A stretch of DNA of 64,000 nt, taken from Halothermothrix orenii H 168. Its GTDB lineage: Bacteria > Bacillota > Halanaerobiia > Halanaerobiales > Halothermotrichaceae. Location: contig NC_011899.1 of NCBI RefSeq assembly GCF_000020485.1, positions 2,078,501-2,142,500 of the forward strand, written 5' to 3'. Within the stretch, counting starts at the first letter, position 1; every line of letters begins with the position of its first letter. Shown here piece after piece: positions 56,957 to 64,000 of this stretch. The notes beneath the pieces are model-generated. The model had not been told where the DNA came from. It made no database searches and was given only the letters and a program-made list of their open reading frames with translations. A program made the position numbers and the translations under genes.

Positions 56957-57100
56957 TTATGCAACACCTCTGATTAATAACCACTTCAGGGATTGGTTTA
57001 TCCTTATTCCATTTTAATAACCCCCACTGTTCACAAAAATAAGATGTTTCTCCAGGGTTTAAACTTACTAATGGACCATGAACTTCAACTTCAACTTTAA
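56946..57100 (-). pseudogene. Relic of a protein-coding gene interrupted by repeat copy 2
   Basis: On the minus strand the bases after the repeat encode KVEVEVHGPLVSLNPGETSYF, then CEQWGLLKWNKDKP, and a stop. The pattern (HGPL, NPGE, a late W) looks like the C-terminal end of a carbohydrate-related beta-sandwich enzyme. No start or upstream coding sequence is found, because the 97-bp repeat lies exactly at the break. The family cannot be named safely. Confidence 0.45.
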
Positions 57101-57197
57101 TCCTGCATAAAAAAACAGGATTAAGCATGCTACTTCGCTTATAACTCCCACCATAAAAATAATCCTCAGCAGGAGCATGAATACTTAATCCTGTCTG
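57101..57197. repeat. Intergenic repeat, copy 2 (97 bp)
   Basis: This copy is identical to copy 1 (42377-42473) over 97 bases although 14.7 kb apart. It stands between the first LRR gene, whose transcript it could terminate, and the gene relic it appears to have entered. Confidence 0.85.
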
Positions 57198-57264
57198 AAC
57201 CATGAAACATAAAAAATTTATTCAAATTTAACACACAAATTTTACCGAAACAAAACAGTATTGT

Positions 57265-58860
57265 TCAATACACAACAGTTACTTTATTATCCTCCAGCTT
57301 TTTTATAACATCTTCATCAAGCTTAAACTGATTATTTTTTATTGCTACAACACTCAAATTATTTAATTTTAAAAGGGGTTTAATATTCCTGATTCTATTG
57401 CCCGAAATATATAATACTTCCAGCTGGTTTAAACCAGTCAAAGAATCGATGTTTTCAATCTGATTATCGTTTAATGATAGCACCTTTAAGTTCATCAATT
57501 CACCCAGGGTACTTATATCTTTAATCTGGTTATTATCAAGAACCAGGGTTTTTAAATTAATATGTTTTTTTAAAGGCTCAATCTGGCTTATTCTATTATT
57601 TTCAAGTTCAAGGTATTCCAGGGATCCCAGGTCTTTTAAAAATTCTATCGCGGTCAGACCACACCCCTCAAGGTCTAAATATTTAAGTTTATTGAGTCCA
57701 GATATGACTGAAACATTTTCTATACTATTTCCACTCAGGTCAAGCCTTTCGAGAGTGTTCAGCCCTTCAAGGGGACTAATATCGGTAATCCTGTTGTTAT
57801 GCAAAAAAAGCTCTTTTAAACTGTTATGTCCCCTTAAAGGTGATATGTCCCTTATCTCACAATTGAAGGCCAGTAATCTTTCAAGTTTCCTGCACTCGCT
57901 GATAAAATTAATATCGTCAATGGGGTTGCCACTTATATTCAATTCCTTCAGACCTTTAAATTCCTTTAAACCGGGGGCAACACTGATATTATTGTCACTG
58001 ATATCCAGTTTCTCAAGGTTTACCAGTCGGGTAAGGGAGGCAATATTCCGGAGGTCATTCCCGCTTAACAGCAATACCTGCAAACCTTCCAGACTGGAAA
58101 GGTGTTTTACACCGGTCAACTCATTTCTGATCAGATTTAAATAGGTAAGTTTTTTTAACCCTCTTAATGGAGATATATCTTTAATATTGTTGGCTTCCAG
58201 ATCCAGGTGGCTTAACCCTGTCAAAGCAGTCAGGGGTTTAAGGTCAGATATACTGTTATAGGCTACATTCAGGGTTTTTAAGTTTGGTAGTTGAGTCAGG
58301 GTCTCTAAATTTGATATCTTTTGATGGGATAATTTAAGGTATTCAAGTTTTACTAAACCGGCCAGAGGACTTATGTCCTCAATATAATGTCCTGAATATT
58401 TACCTGAAGGCAATCCCTTTTTATATGGAGGTAACCCCCTGATTATTAACTCCCTTAATTCCTTCAATTTTCCCAGTGGACTTAAATCTTCAATATGATT
58501 TTCAAAGATATAGAGTCTTTCAAGGTCTGTTAAATGGGCCAGGGGGGTTAAATCACTGATATAATTTGGCCCAATCCGCAGGGTTTTTATGTTTAAAAAG
58601 GCTTCTAATCCCTTTATAGAATTTATTTCATAATGACGAAAAGAGGGGATACTGAACTCAGTTAAATTTTCCACCTCTGGCCTGAAGACAGGTCCTTCCG
58701 GCTTGCTCAGTGACCTCATTACCACTTTTTTCAGGTCCTCATCTTCAAAAACAATAATTCCTGTATCTTCGACAGCTTCCCCATTCCAGGCAAAAAGAAA
58801 GATTGAAAAAATAATTATAACAAACAGTGTAACTATTTTTGAAAAAGGCTTTTTACTCAT
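57265..58860 (-). CDS. Secreted leucine-rich-repeat protein (internalin-type LRRs)
   Basis: A signal peptide (about 1-30) is followed by a short cap and roughly 19-20 leucine-rich repeats of 22 residues, from about 70 to 520. The pattern is L..L..L.L..N.I.DI.PL..L, as in LSHLDLEANNIKDISPLRGL. Such repeats form a curved binding surface. There is no LPXTG or other anchor, and the protein ends at FKLDEDVIKKLEDNKVTVVY right after the last repeat. The partner is unknown. It follows a shorter paralogue by 25 bases, probably in the same transcript. Confidence 0.88.
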   Translation of the reverse strand: MSKKPFSKIVTLFVIIIFSIFLFAWNGEAVEDTGIIVFEDEDLKKVVMRSLSKPEGPVFRPEVENLTEFSIPSFRHYEINSIKGLEAFLNIKTLRIGPNYISDLTPLAHLTDLERLYIFENHIEDLSPLGKLKELRELIIRGLPPYKKGLPSGKYSGHYIEDISPLAGLVKLEYLKLSHQKISNLETLTQLPNLKTLNVAYNSISDLKPLTALTGLSHLDLEANNIKDISPLRGLKKLTYLNLIRNELTGVKHLSSLEGLQVLLLSGNDLRNIASLTRLVNLEKLDISDNNISVAPGLKEFKGLKELNISGNPIDDINFISECRKLERLLAFNCEIRDISPLRGHNSLKELFLHNNRITDISPLEGLNTLERLDLSGNSIENVSVISGLNKLKYLDLEGCGLTAIEFLKDLGSLEYLELENNRISQIEPLKKHINLKTLVLDNNQIKDISTLGELMNLKVLSLNDNQIENIDSLTGLNQLEVLYISGNRIRNIKPLLKLNNLSVVAIKNNQFKLDEDVIKKLEDNKVTVVY

Positions 58861-58885
58861 ATTTAAATAACCTCCCGGTTAATAT

Positions 58886-60163
58886 CTAGTATTCTACTTT
58901 GACCCCTCGATCCTTAAGTTTATTTATAACCTCTATATCTAGTTTAAAATGGTTGTTTTTCAGGGTAACCGATTTTAACTTGCACAATTTCAACAGAGGG
59001 GTAATATCCTTTACCCTGTTTCCGGATAAATCTAAAATTTCCAGGTTTTTTAAACCGACCAGGGGACTTATATCTTCTATATTGTTATTGACAAGGTCCA
59101 GATGGACAAGGCCGGTCAGTCCGGAGATGGGGTCAAGGTTGGAAACCCGGTCATAGTTAATTTTAAGATGTTTCAACCTGGTAAGGTTGGCAAGGGGACT
59201 TAGATCCTTAATGTCATTAAATTTAAATTCAAGGTATTCTAAATCAGTTAAATTCTTTAAAAAACTTAAATCCCGGACCCGGCAGGGCCAGTATTTATCG
59301 ACAGGCAGGGCTTGATATCCCCATATTGTTAACACTTTTAATTTTTTTAGTCTTCCCAGAGGACTATAGTCTTTAACCGGAATACCATGTATTCTTAATT
59401 CTTTTATATTTTTTAATTTAGTTAGGGGATTTAAATCTTTAATATCGTTTCTGGATATTATCAGTTCCTGCAGTCCTGAGAAAAATTCTAATCCATTAAG
59501 GGATTTTATCCTGTATTGATTATCGCCTGGGATATGTAAGCGCTTGATATTCTTAACCTCTGCCTCATAAACAGAGTCTCCTTTTTTATTCATTAAGCCT
59601 TTGATATATTGTTCCAGGTTTTTATCACCAAATATAATTTTCTGGCCTTTATGTTTAAAACTCTCCGGAGGGATATCTACTTCCCTGTAAACCCTGTATA
59701 TCCTGGGTAGAAAATTATTTATAAAATCTTCTTTCCCCATTGTGTAATTCCTTATAATTTCCCGGGGGGTGTAGTATTCGGAATTAAACTCATATACTGG
59801 TACCATAATTTCACTTTTTTCTCCGTTGTTATCCCAGCCAGTAAATTTATAGGTATCTAATGATGAAATAGAAATAGATGATCCATTATCTTCGCCTGTA
59901 TCCCCGGCAACGTAAATTTTATAAAATACTACGATGTGTTCCCCGTCACTACTTATATACCAGTCTAAAATAACACCATCTGCTAAATTGTTTTTGCTCA
60001 CTTTTTCAAATACCTCTTTAACATAATACTCTAGATCAATGCTGTTATAATCAGGTAAATTATTACCCTCATTTTGAGAATACGCAGAGGGGCTTACCAG
60101 ACTTAAAACAAAAATAATAATGAAAATAATTAATGTTCTAATCCACTTCACTTTAGAGGACAT
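58886..60163 (-). CDS. Secreted leucine-rich-repeat protein with unique N-terminal domain
   Basis: This paralogue has a signal peptide (about 1-29), an unassigned N-terminal domain (about 35-180, rich in Y, D and E) and some 9-10 leucine-rich repeats (about 205-420) of the same type. Its C-terminal cap FKLDIEVINKLKDRGVKVEY closely matches that of its neighbour, showing that the pair arose by duplication. The N-terminal domain has no recognised family. Both probably act in the periplasm or at the cell surface. Confidence 0.86.
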   Translation of the reverse strand: MSSKVKWIRTLIIFIIIFVLSLVSPSAYSQNEGNNLPDYNSIDLEYYVKEVFEKVSKNNLADGVILDWYISSDGEHIVVFYKIYVAGDTGEDNGSSISISSLDTYKFTGWDNNGEKSEIMVPVYEFNSEYYTPREIIRNYTMGKEDFINNFLPRIYRVYREVDIPPESFKHKGQKIIFGDKNLEQYIKGLMNKKGDSVYEAEVKNIKRLHIPGDNQYRIKSLNGLEFFSGLQELIISRNDIKDLNPLTKLKNIKELRIHGIPVKDYSPLGRLKKLKVLTIWGYQALPVDKYWPCRVRDLSFLKNLTDLEYLEFKFNDIKDLSPLANLTRLKHLKINYDRVSNLDPISGLTGLVHLDLVNNNIEDISPLVGLKNLEILDLSGNRVKDITPLLKLCKLKSVTLKNNHFKLDIEVINKLKDRGVKVEY

Positions 60164-60471
60164 GTTCTCTTCAACACCCTTTCAAAACAATATTATATTT
60201 AATATATCTTACAGGTAAATCAATTTTTATACACTTATCCACCATTAATACTTTCAAAAAACCTCAGGGAATTGAAAAATATTTTACATCCTTTAAATAA
60301 AAATTACTATCATGATACATGTTTTTCTATATTTTAGTATATTTGATTATTTATTTCAAGAATTATCTGGTAAATCTTATTATTTTATTCATTTCCTATT
60401 TTTAATGACCCAGAAATAAAACCACAGATAGGCCTGCCATTTGTGTGATCAGGCCATGTCTTTAACTTTAG

Positions 60472-60562
60472 TCCTGCATAAAAAAACAGGATTAAGCATT
60501 CTACTGTAGCCCCAGCTTAAAATTAATTTTCGTCAGGAGCCATAAATACTTAATCCTGTCTG
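60472..60562. repeat. Intergenic repeat, copy 3 (91 bp, diverged centre)
   Basis: The ends match copies 1 and 2 (about 30 bases at each side), but the middle differs in sequence and is 6 bases shorter. It begins 25 bases after the stop of the sensor kinase and would act as its terminator. The rest of the gap 60164-60586 is AT-rich with nothing recognisable. Confidence 0.8.
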
Positions 60563-60586
60563 TAAATTATTTAATTGTAACTTACC

Positions 60587-62374
60587 CTAATCACCATCAT
60601 TTTTAATAACTCCAATCTTGATGGTAGCCTTAGTACCGGCCCCTATATCACTATCGAGATAGAGCCCGTAGTCGGGTCCAAACTTTAGTTTAATCCTTTC
60701 ATTGACATTTCTGAGGCCGAAATACTGTTTTTCGTCCTCTACCCCCATTTCCCCCCTCAATATTGAATTTATTTCGTCAACCTTCTCCCGGGACATTCCC
60801 ACTCCATTATCTATTACATCAAAGAAAATATCTTCTCCCTTACGATAACCTCTAACAATAATTAGGCCGCTTTTATTCACCTTCAGTATTCCGTGGTAGA
60901 TAGCATTCTCAACCAGGGGTTGAAGGAGTAACTTGGGCATATATTCAGTAAGTATTTCTTTATCCTTAATATCAATAATATACTCATATTCTTCACCATG
61001 GCGCTGCTGCTGGATATAAAGATAGTTTTTGACATGTTCAATCTCATTTTTAACCATGACCAGTTCTTTACCATGGCTCAGGCTTAACCGGAAGAATTTA
61101 CCCAGAGCTTCTATCAAAAAAGAAGCCTTTTTACTGTTATTACTTTCAAGATAACCGATAATTAAATCAAGGGTATTATAAATAAAATGGGGTTTTATCT
61201 GATTTTCCAGACTTTCCATCTCAAGTTTTCTAATAAGCTTCTGTTCCTCAATATTTTCCTGCATTAGCTTCTTAATTCTTTCAATCATTTTATTAAAGCT
61301 GTTACCCAGCTGGGCAATTTCGTCATTACCACTGATTTTAATCTTGACACTCAGGTCATTATTGGCAGCCCTGTTGGTAAGATGCTCCAGTTTCCGGATT
61401 GGTCGGGTTAACGTATTTGATAAGTAAACAGTTAGTAGCACTACTGTTAGCAATACCAGTAAAATAATACCCAGGGTAATATTTTTTAACTGATGGAGTT
61501 GCCCGCTTATCTCGCGGGCTGGAGCCAGACTAACAATATACCATCCTGTTTTCCGGGATACGGTATAGGTGAGAATATATTGTTTGCCCTCTCTGGAAAT
61601 AATCCTGTTATTGCTACCGCTTTTTAACCATCCAGTATTTATAAACTGACTTTTACTACCTATCAACTTGCGATCTGGATGATATATAATATTACCCAGC
61701 CTATCAACAACAAATACATATCCTTTTTTCCCGAGCTTAACACCGGTAATACTATCCAGAATATCAAGGGAGATATCAGCACTTATCATAACTTTTTCTT
61801 CCGGACTTCCCGGGTTAAATACCCTGGCTACAGTTATTACCGGTTTATTCATAAAATTGCAGTGGGGCCTGGTAACAATATAGGAATCTCTATCCTCTTT
61901 TATTATCTTATTATATAAAGCCATTGTCTCAGGGATTGCATAATACAACCCGTAGGTACTGAACCTCTTCCCGTCATCAAAGGTCAGGGCAACATCTTCA
62001 ATCCCTTCTTTTATCCTTGTCAGGGTACTAAAGTCTTCCCACAACCGGAAGGTATATTTCCTGTTACCTTCAAAATCTCCTGCCCTCTTAAGTTTAATAA
62101 ACTGGTTAATATAATAGTCATCCTTCATATTTAACAGTGAATTAACATCCTGGAGGTATTCATCCAGATCCTTCTGCATCCTGGAGACCACACCTTCGGA
62201 GTAGGTTGTTATCCTTTCCTGAAGAGCCCCGAGGTATTTATTATAAGAAAAAAAGGCAAATATAAGAAAAGGAACGAGGCCAAATAGGAGAAAAGAAAAG
62301 ACCAGCTTTGTTCTGAGGGTCTGTATCTGAAATAACGAAGATAATGTTTGCATGATTTTTTTTAAGGCCTTCAT
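60587..62374 (-). CDS. Sensor histidine kinase, YesM/LytS type (pfam06580-like)
   Basis: A 595-residue membrane kinase: helix at about 22-42, extracytoplasmic double-Cache sensor at about 45-290 (YVFVVDRLGNIIYHPDRKLIGS), second helix at about 300-320, HAMP at about 320-375, phospho-accepting His396 in NQIKPHFIYNTLDLI, and an ATPase domain with PLVENAIYHG and DNGVGM. Kinases of this type usually pair with an AraC-type response regulator and regulate sugar uptake genes. No regulator gene adjoins it here. It starts 27 bases after the sugar-binding-like gene, suggesting a shared sensing unit. Confidence 0.93.
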   Translation of the reverse strand: MKALKKIMQTLSSLFQIQTLRTKLVFSFLLFGLVPFLIFAFFSYNKYLGALQERITTYSEGVVSRMQKDLDEYLQDVNSLLNMKDDYYINQFIKLKRAGDFEGNRKYTFRLWEDFSTLTRIKEGIEDVALTFDDGKRFSTYGLYYAIPETMALYNKIIKEDRDSYIVTRPHCNFMNKPVITVARVFNPGSPEEKVMISADISLDILDSITGVKLGKKGYVFVVDRLGNIIYHPDRKLIGSKSQFINTGWLKSGSNNRIISREGKQYILTYTVSRKTGWYIVSLAPAREISGQLHQLKNITLGIILLVLLTVVLLTVYLSNTLTRPIRKLEHLTNRAANNDLSVKIKISGNDEIAQLGNSFNKMIERIKKLMQENIEEQKLIRKLEMESLENQIKPHFIYNTLDLIIGYLESNNSKKASFLIEALGKFFRLSLSHGKELVMVKNEIEHVKNYLYIQQQRHGEEYEYIIDIKDKEILTEYMPKLLLQPLVENAIYHGILKVNKSGLIIVRGYRKGEDIFFDVIDNGVGMSREKVDEINSILRGEMGVEDEKQYFGLRNVNERIKLKFGPDYGLYLDSDIGAGTKATIKIGVIKNDGD

Positions 62375-62401
62375 AACATCAACCCCTATCTGCCAGACAA
62401 A

Positions 62402-63364
62402 TTATCTGACACCCCATGGTTTATGAACTTTAAGTAGCCTATCAATATTACTGGTGTTGGCATGCTCAATACCGGTTTTAATAATAACCGGGGGCTTCTG
62501 CCCACTCCTCAAGAACCTGACCAGATAACGAAGACTCAACTGCCCCATCCCACTGAAATCCTGACCCACCAGGTACTGGATCATACCCTCCTTCTGTAAA
62601 ACAAGGGCTGAATAAAAGATATCTATTCCTATCGCAATTCCCCCCTGTCGGGCCCATTTTTGAAAACGAGGCATGGCATCAGGGGGAACATAAAAGGGCC
62701 ACCCGCCGACAAATAAAATAATGTCAATATCAGGATGGGACTTAATATAATTTTCTACCAGTTCATTGGCCAGCTGAAAATCGTCATTGCAGTATAAAAT
62801 ATCCTTGATTTCGATATCAATCTCTTCTTCAACTGCTTTAGCAAAACCCTTAACCCGTTTTTTTAAATTTAAGGCCTCTTTACCGCCACTCAGTACCATT
62901 ACCTTATATTTTTCAGTTTTTATCCCCTTTCGTTTCAGAACCTGAAGGAGGGCTTTACCCAGTTCGTAGCCTGCCCTCCAATTATCTGTACCAACATAAA
63001 AAAGCCTGTCACTCCCGGGGACATCAGAATCAAAAGTAGCTACAGCAATACCACTTTTTACTGCTTTATTTATTATTTCCTTAAGGGCATTGGAATCATT
63101 GGCACTAATAATGATGCCATCAACCCGTCTCTGTATTAAATTTTTTACTACTTTTATCTGGCCTTCTGTACTGGTGGTAAAGGGGGCTACCCATTCGAGC
63201 CTGACTCCAAGCCTCCGGGCTTCTTTCTGGGCAGCTTCGAGGGTATCCAGGAAAATGGGATTATCCAGGGATTTGGGAACAAAGGCAATGGTAAGGGGTT
63301 TAGGGGGTAGCTTCCCGGCACTAACAGATAGGGAGAGGGATAGAGGACAAACCACCATTAACAC
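62402..63364 (-). CDS. RbsB-like periplasmic sugar-binding protein (start uncertain)
   Basis: The 320 residues have the CUT2 binding-protein fold (IAFVPKSLDNPIFLDTLEAAQ, VDGIIISANDSNAL, VATFDSDVPGSDRLFYVGTDN). The signal peptide seems truncated when read from the GTG at 63362-63364, which has no ribosome site. In the same frame a TTG at 63422-63424 has GGAGGGG 8 bases before it, but a TAG at 63404-63406 stands between. It may have been damaged near its start, or translation restarts. Lying next to the YesM-type kinase, it may feed ligand information to that sensor instead of importing. Confidence 0.82.
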   Translation of the reverse strand: MLMVVCPLSLSLSVSAGKLPPKPLTIAFVPKSLDNPIFLDTLEAAQKEARRLGVRLEWVAPFTTSTEGQIKVVKNLIQRRVDGIIISANDSNALKEIINKAVKSGIAVATFDSDVPGSDRLFYVGTDNWRAGYELGKALLQVLKRKGIKTEKYKVMVLSGGKEALNLKKRVKGFAKAVEEEIDIEIKDILYCNDDFQLANELVENYIKSHPDIDIILFVGGWPFYVPPDAMPRFQKWARQGGIAIGIDIFYSALVLQKEGMIQYLVGQDFSGMGQLSLRYLVRFLRSGQKPPVIIKTGIEHANTSNIDRLLKVHKPWGVR

Positions 63365-63532
63365 TGAAAAGATTATTATTTTTGCCAGCCACTTTAACCG
63401 GGCCTATGACCTTTCAGTCAACAATTACATCCCCTCCCGGTTTATTTTTTTCTCCAAAAACCCAGTTTTTTAATAACTAAATAAATCGTACAGGAATATT
63501 AATGTTGATTAAAAACCTTTAACTATAACAAA

Positions 63533-63564
63533 TATTAAAATCCGGGAATAGAAATATCCCCGGA
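63533..63564 (-). terminator. Terminator after the right-edge permease gene
   Basis: TCCGGGAATA pairs with TATCCCCGGA with one mismatch around a GAAA loop, followed on the minus strand by TTTTAATATTTG. It lies 10 bases past the permease stop and separates that operon from the binding-protein/kinase pair. Confidence 0.75.
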
Positions 63565-63573
63565 TATATTATT

Positions 63574-64000
63574 TTATCCCTTGACACTCCCTGCTGTCAG
63601 TCCCTTAATAATGAACTTCTGGAATAACAGGGCCAGAATTACAGGGGGGAGAATGGCAATAAAACCTGCTGCAGATACCTGTTCCCAGGATGTTGTATAC
63701 TGGCTTCCCAGTTCCTGAATAAATAAAGTCAGGGTAATTGATTGATTACTTTTAGTGAAGATTAAAGCCAGCAGAAACTCATTCCAGGCCAGAAGAAAAG
63801 AGAAGATACCTGTAGCCACAAGGCCCGGGGCCGACAGGGGAAGAATTATTTTAAAGAGAACCCCCCAGCGGTTTAAACCATCTATTAAACCGGCTTCTTC
63901 AAGTTCTTTAGGAATTGACATGAGGTATCCCCTCATAATCCAGATATCAAAACCAAGAATAAAAGAAGTATACAGGATTATCAGGTTAATCCGGGTATCA
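63574..64000 (-). CDS. Sugar ABC transporter permease, MalG-type (N-terminus beyond window)
   Basis: The frame stays open to the right edge, so the gene starts outside. About 142 C-terminal residues are visible. They contain the EAA loop KELEEAGLIDGLNRWGVLFKIILPLSAPG, three membrane helices and the MalG-like end FIIKGLTAGSVKG. It resembles the permease at 51303-52160 in layout and is part of a further CUT1-type importer. Confidence 0.9.
   Translation of the reverse strand, partial: DTRINLIILYTSFILGFDIWIMRGYLMSIPKELEEAGLIDGLNRWGVLFKIILPLSAPGLVATGIFSFLLAWNEFLLALIFTKSNQSITLTLFIQELGSQYTTSWEQVSAAGFIAILPPVILALLFQKFIIKGLTAGSVKG

Noticed and set aside
56943-57203. A functional 86-residue protein
   Set aside because: Its start lies inside the mobile-looking repeat, and only the C-terminal 50 residues look like protein. 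I call it a relic.
1-64000. tRNA, rRNA genes, transposases and prophage genes
   Set aside because: I found no cloverleaf with a TTC-loop, no rRNA-like stretch and no recombinase or phage-like protein in any frame.

Overview
The window reads as a low-GC, anaerobic, saccharolytic Firmicute that nevertheless has an outer membrane. The gene content best fits the Halanaerobiales, with Halothermothrix orenii or a close relative as my inference rather than a database result. Pointers are a V/A-type ATPase operon, SAM-I riboswitch control of methionine genes, beta-barrel proteins ending in aromatic residues, an Omp85-type barrel, a LolA-like protein beside a LolCDE-like ABC exporter, and solute-binding proteins with ordinary signal peptides instead of lipoboxes. 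Every protein gene recognised lies on the minus strand, so each operon reads from high to low coordinates.

Layout, left to right. 1-6375: V/A-type ATPase genes H/G-C-I-K-F-E-A, with A cut by the left edge, behind a consensus promoter. 6613-8673: a chemotaxis receptor. 8889-18094: a xylose operon read xylR-xylA-TIM-barrel protein-xylB-xylF-xylG-xylH. 18506-21544: a secreted type I pullulanase with two CBM41 modules and a MalR-like operator upstream. 22036-28153: metH-metF-metY-metX behind a SAM-I riboswitch. 28300-29449: a probable lipoprotein gene split by a frameshift. 29733-39877: an envelope cluster read response regulator-kinase-TPR protein-ABC ATPase-FtsX permease-LolA-like protein-two beta-barrel proteins-hydrolase/POTRA/Omp85 fusion. 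40234-42170: a NatAB-like ABC exporter whose permease is split at an A8 run, possibly behind a degenerate c-di-AMP-type riboswitch. 42664-44667: a second chemotaxis receptor. 44739-56620: a beta-glucoside system with two GH94 phosphorylases, an ABC importer, a LacI regulator and an exported GH3 beta-glucosidase, with five copies of one operator. 57265-60163: two secreted leucine-rich-repeat paralogues. 60587-64000: a YesM-type kinase, a sugar-binding-like protein and the end of an ABC permease.

How it fits together. Starch, xylan and beta-glucan breakdown products are cut outside the cytoplasm by the pullulanase and GH3 enzyme, bound by soluble periplasmic proteins, imported by ABC systems, and then isomerised or phosphorolysed. 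Phosphorolysis of beta-glucosides saves ATP, and the V/A-type ATPase couples ATP to an ion gradient.

The most novel material is the 10-kb envelope cluster and above all its alpha/beta-hydrolase-POTRA-Omp85 fusion. Also worth attention are a 91-97 bp intergenic repeat family that doubles as terminators, two homopolymer frameshifts, an orphan perfect Shine-Dalgarno sequence ahead of xylF, and an unassigned TIM-barrel enzyme inside the xylose operon.
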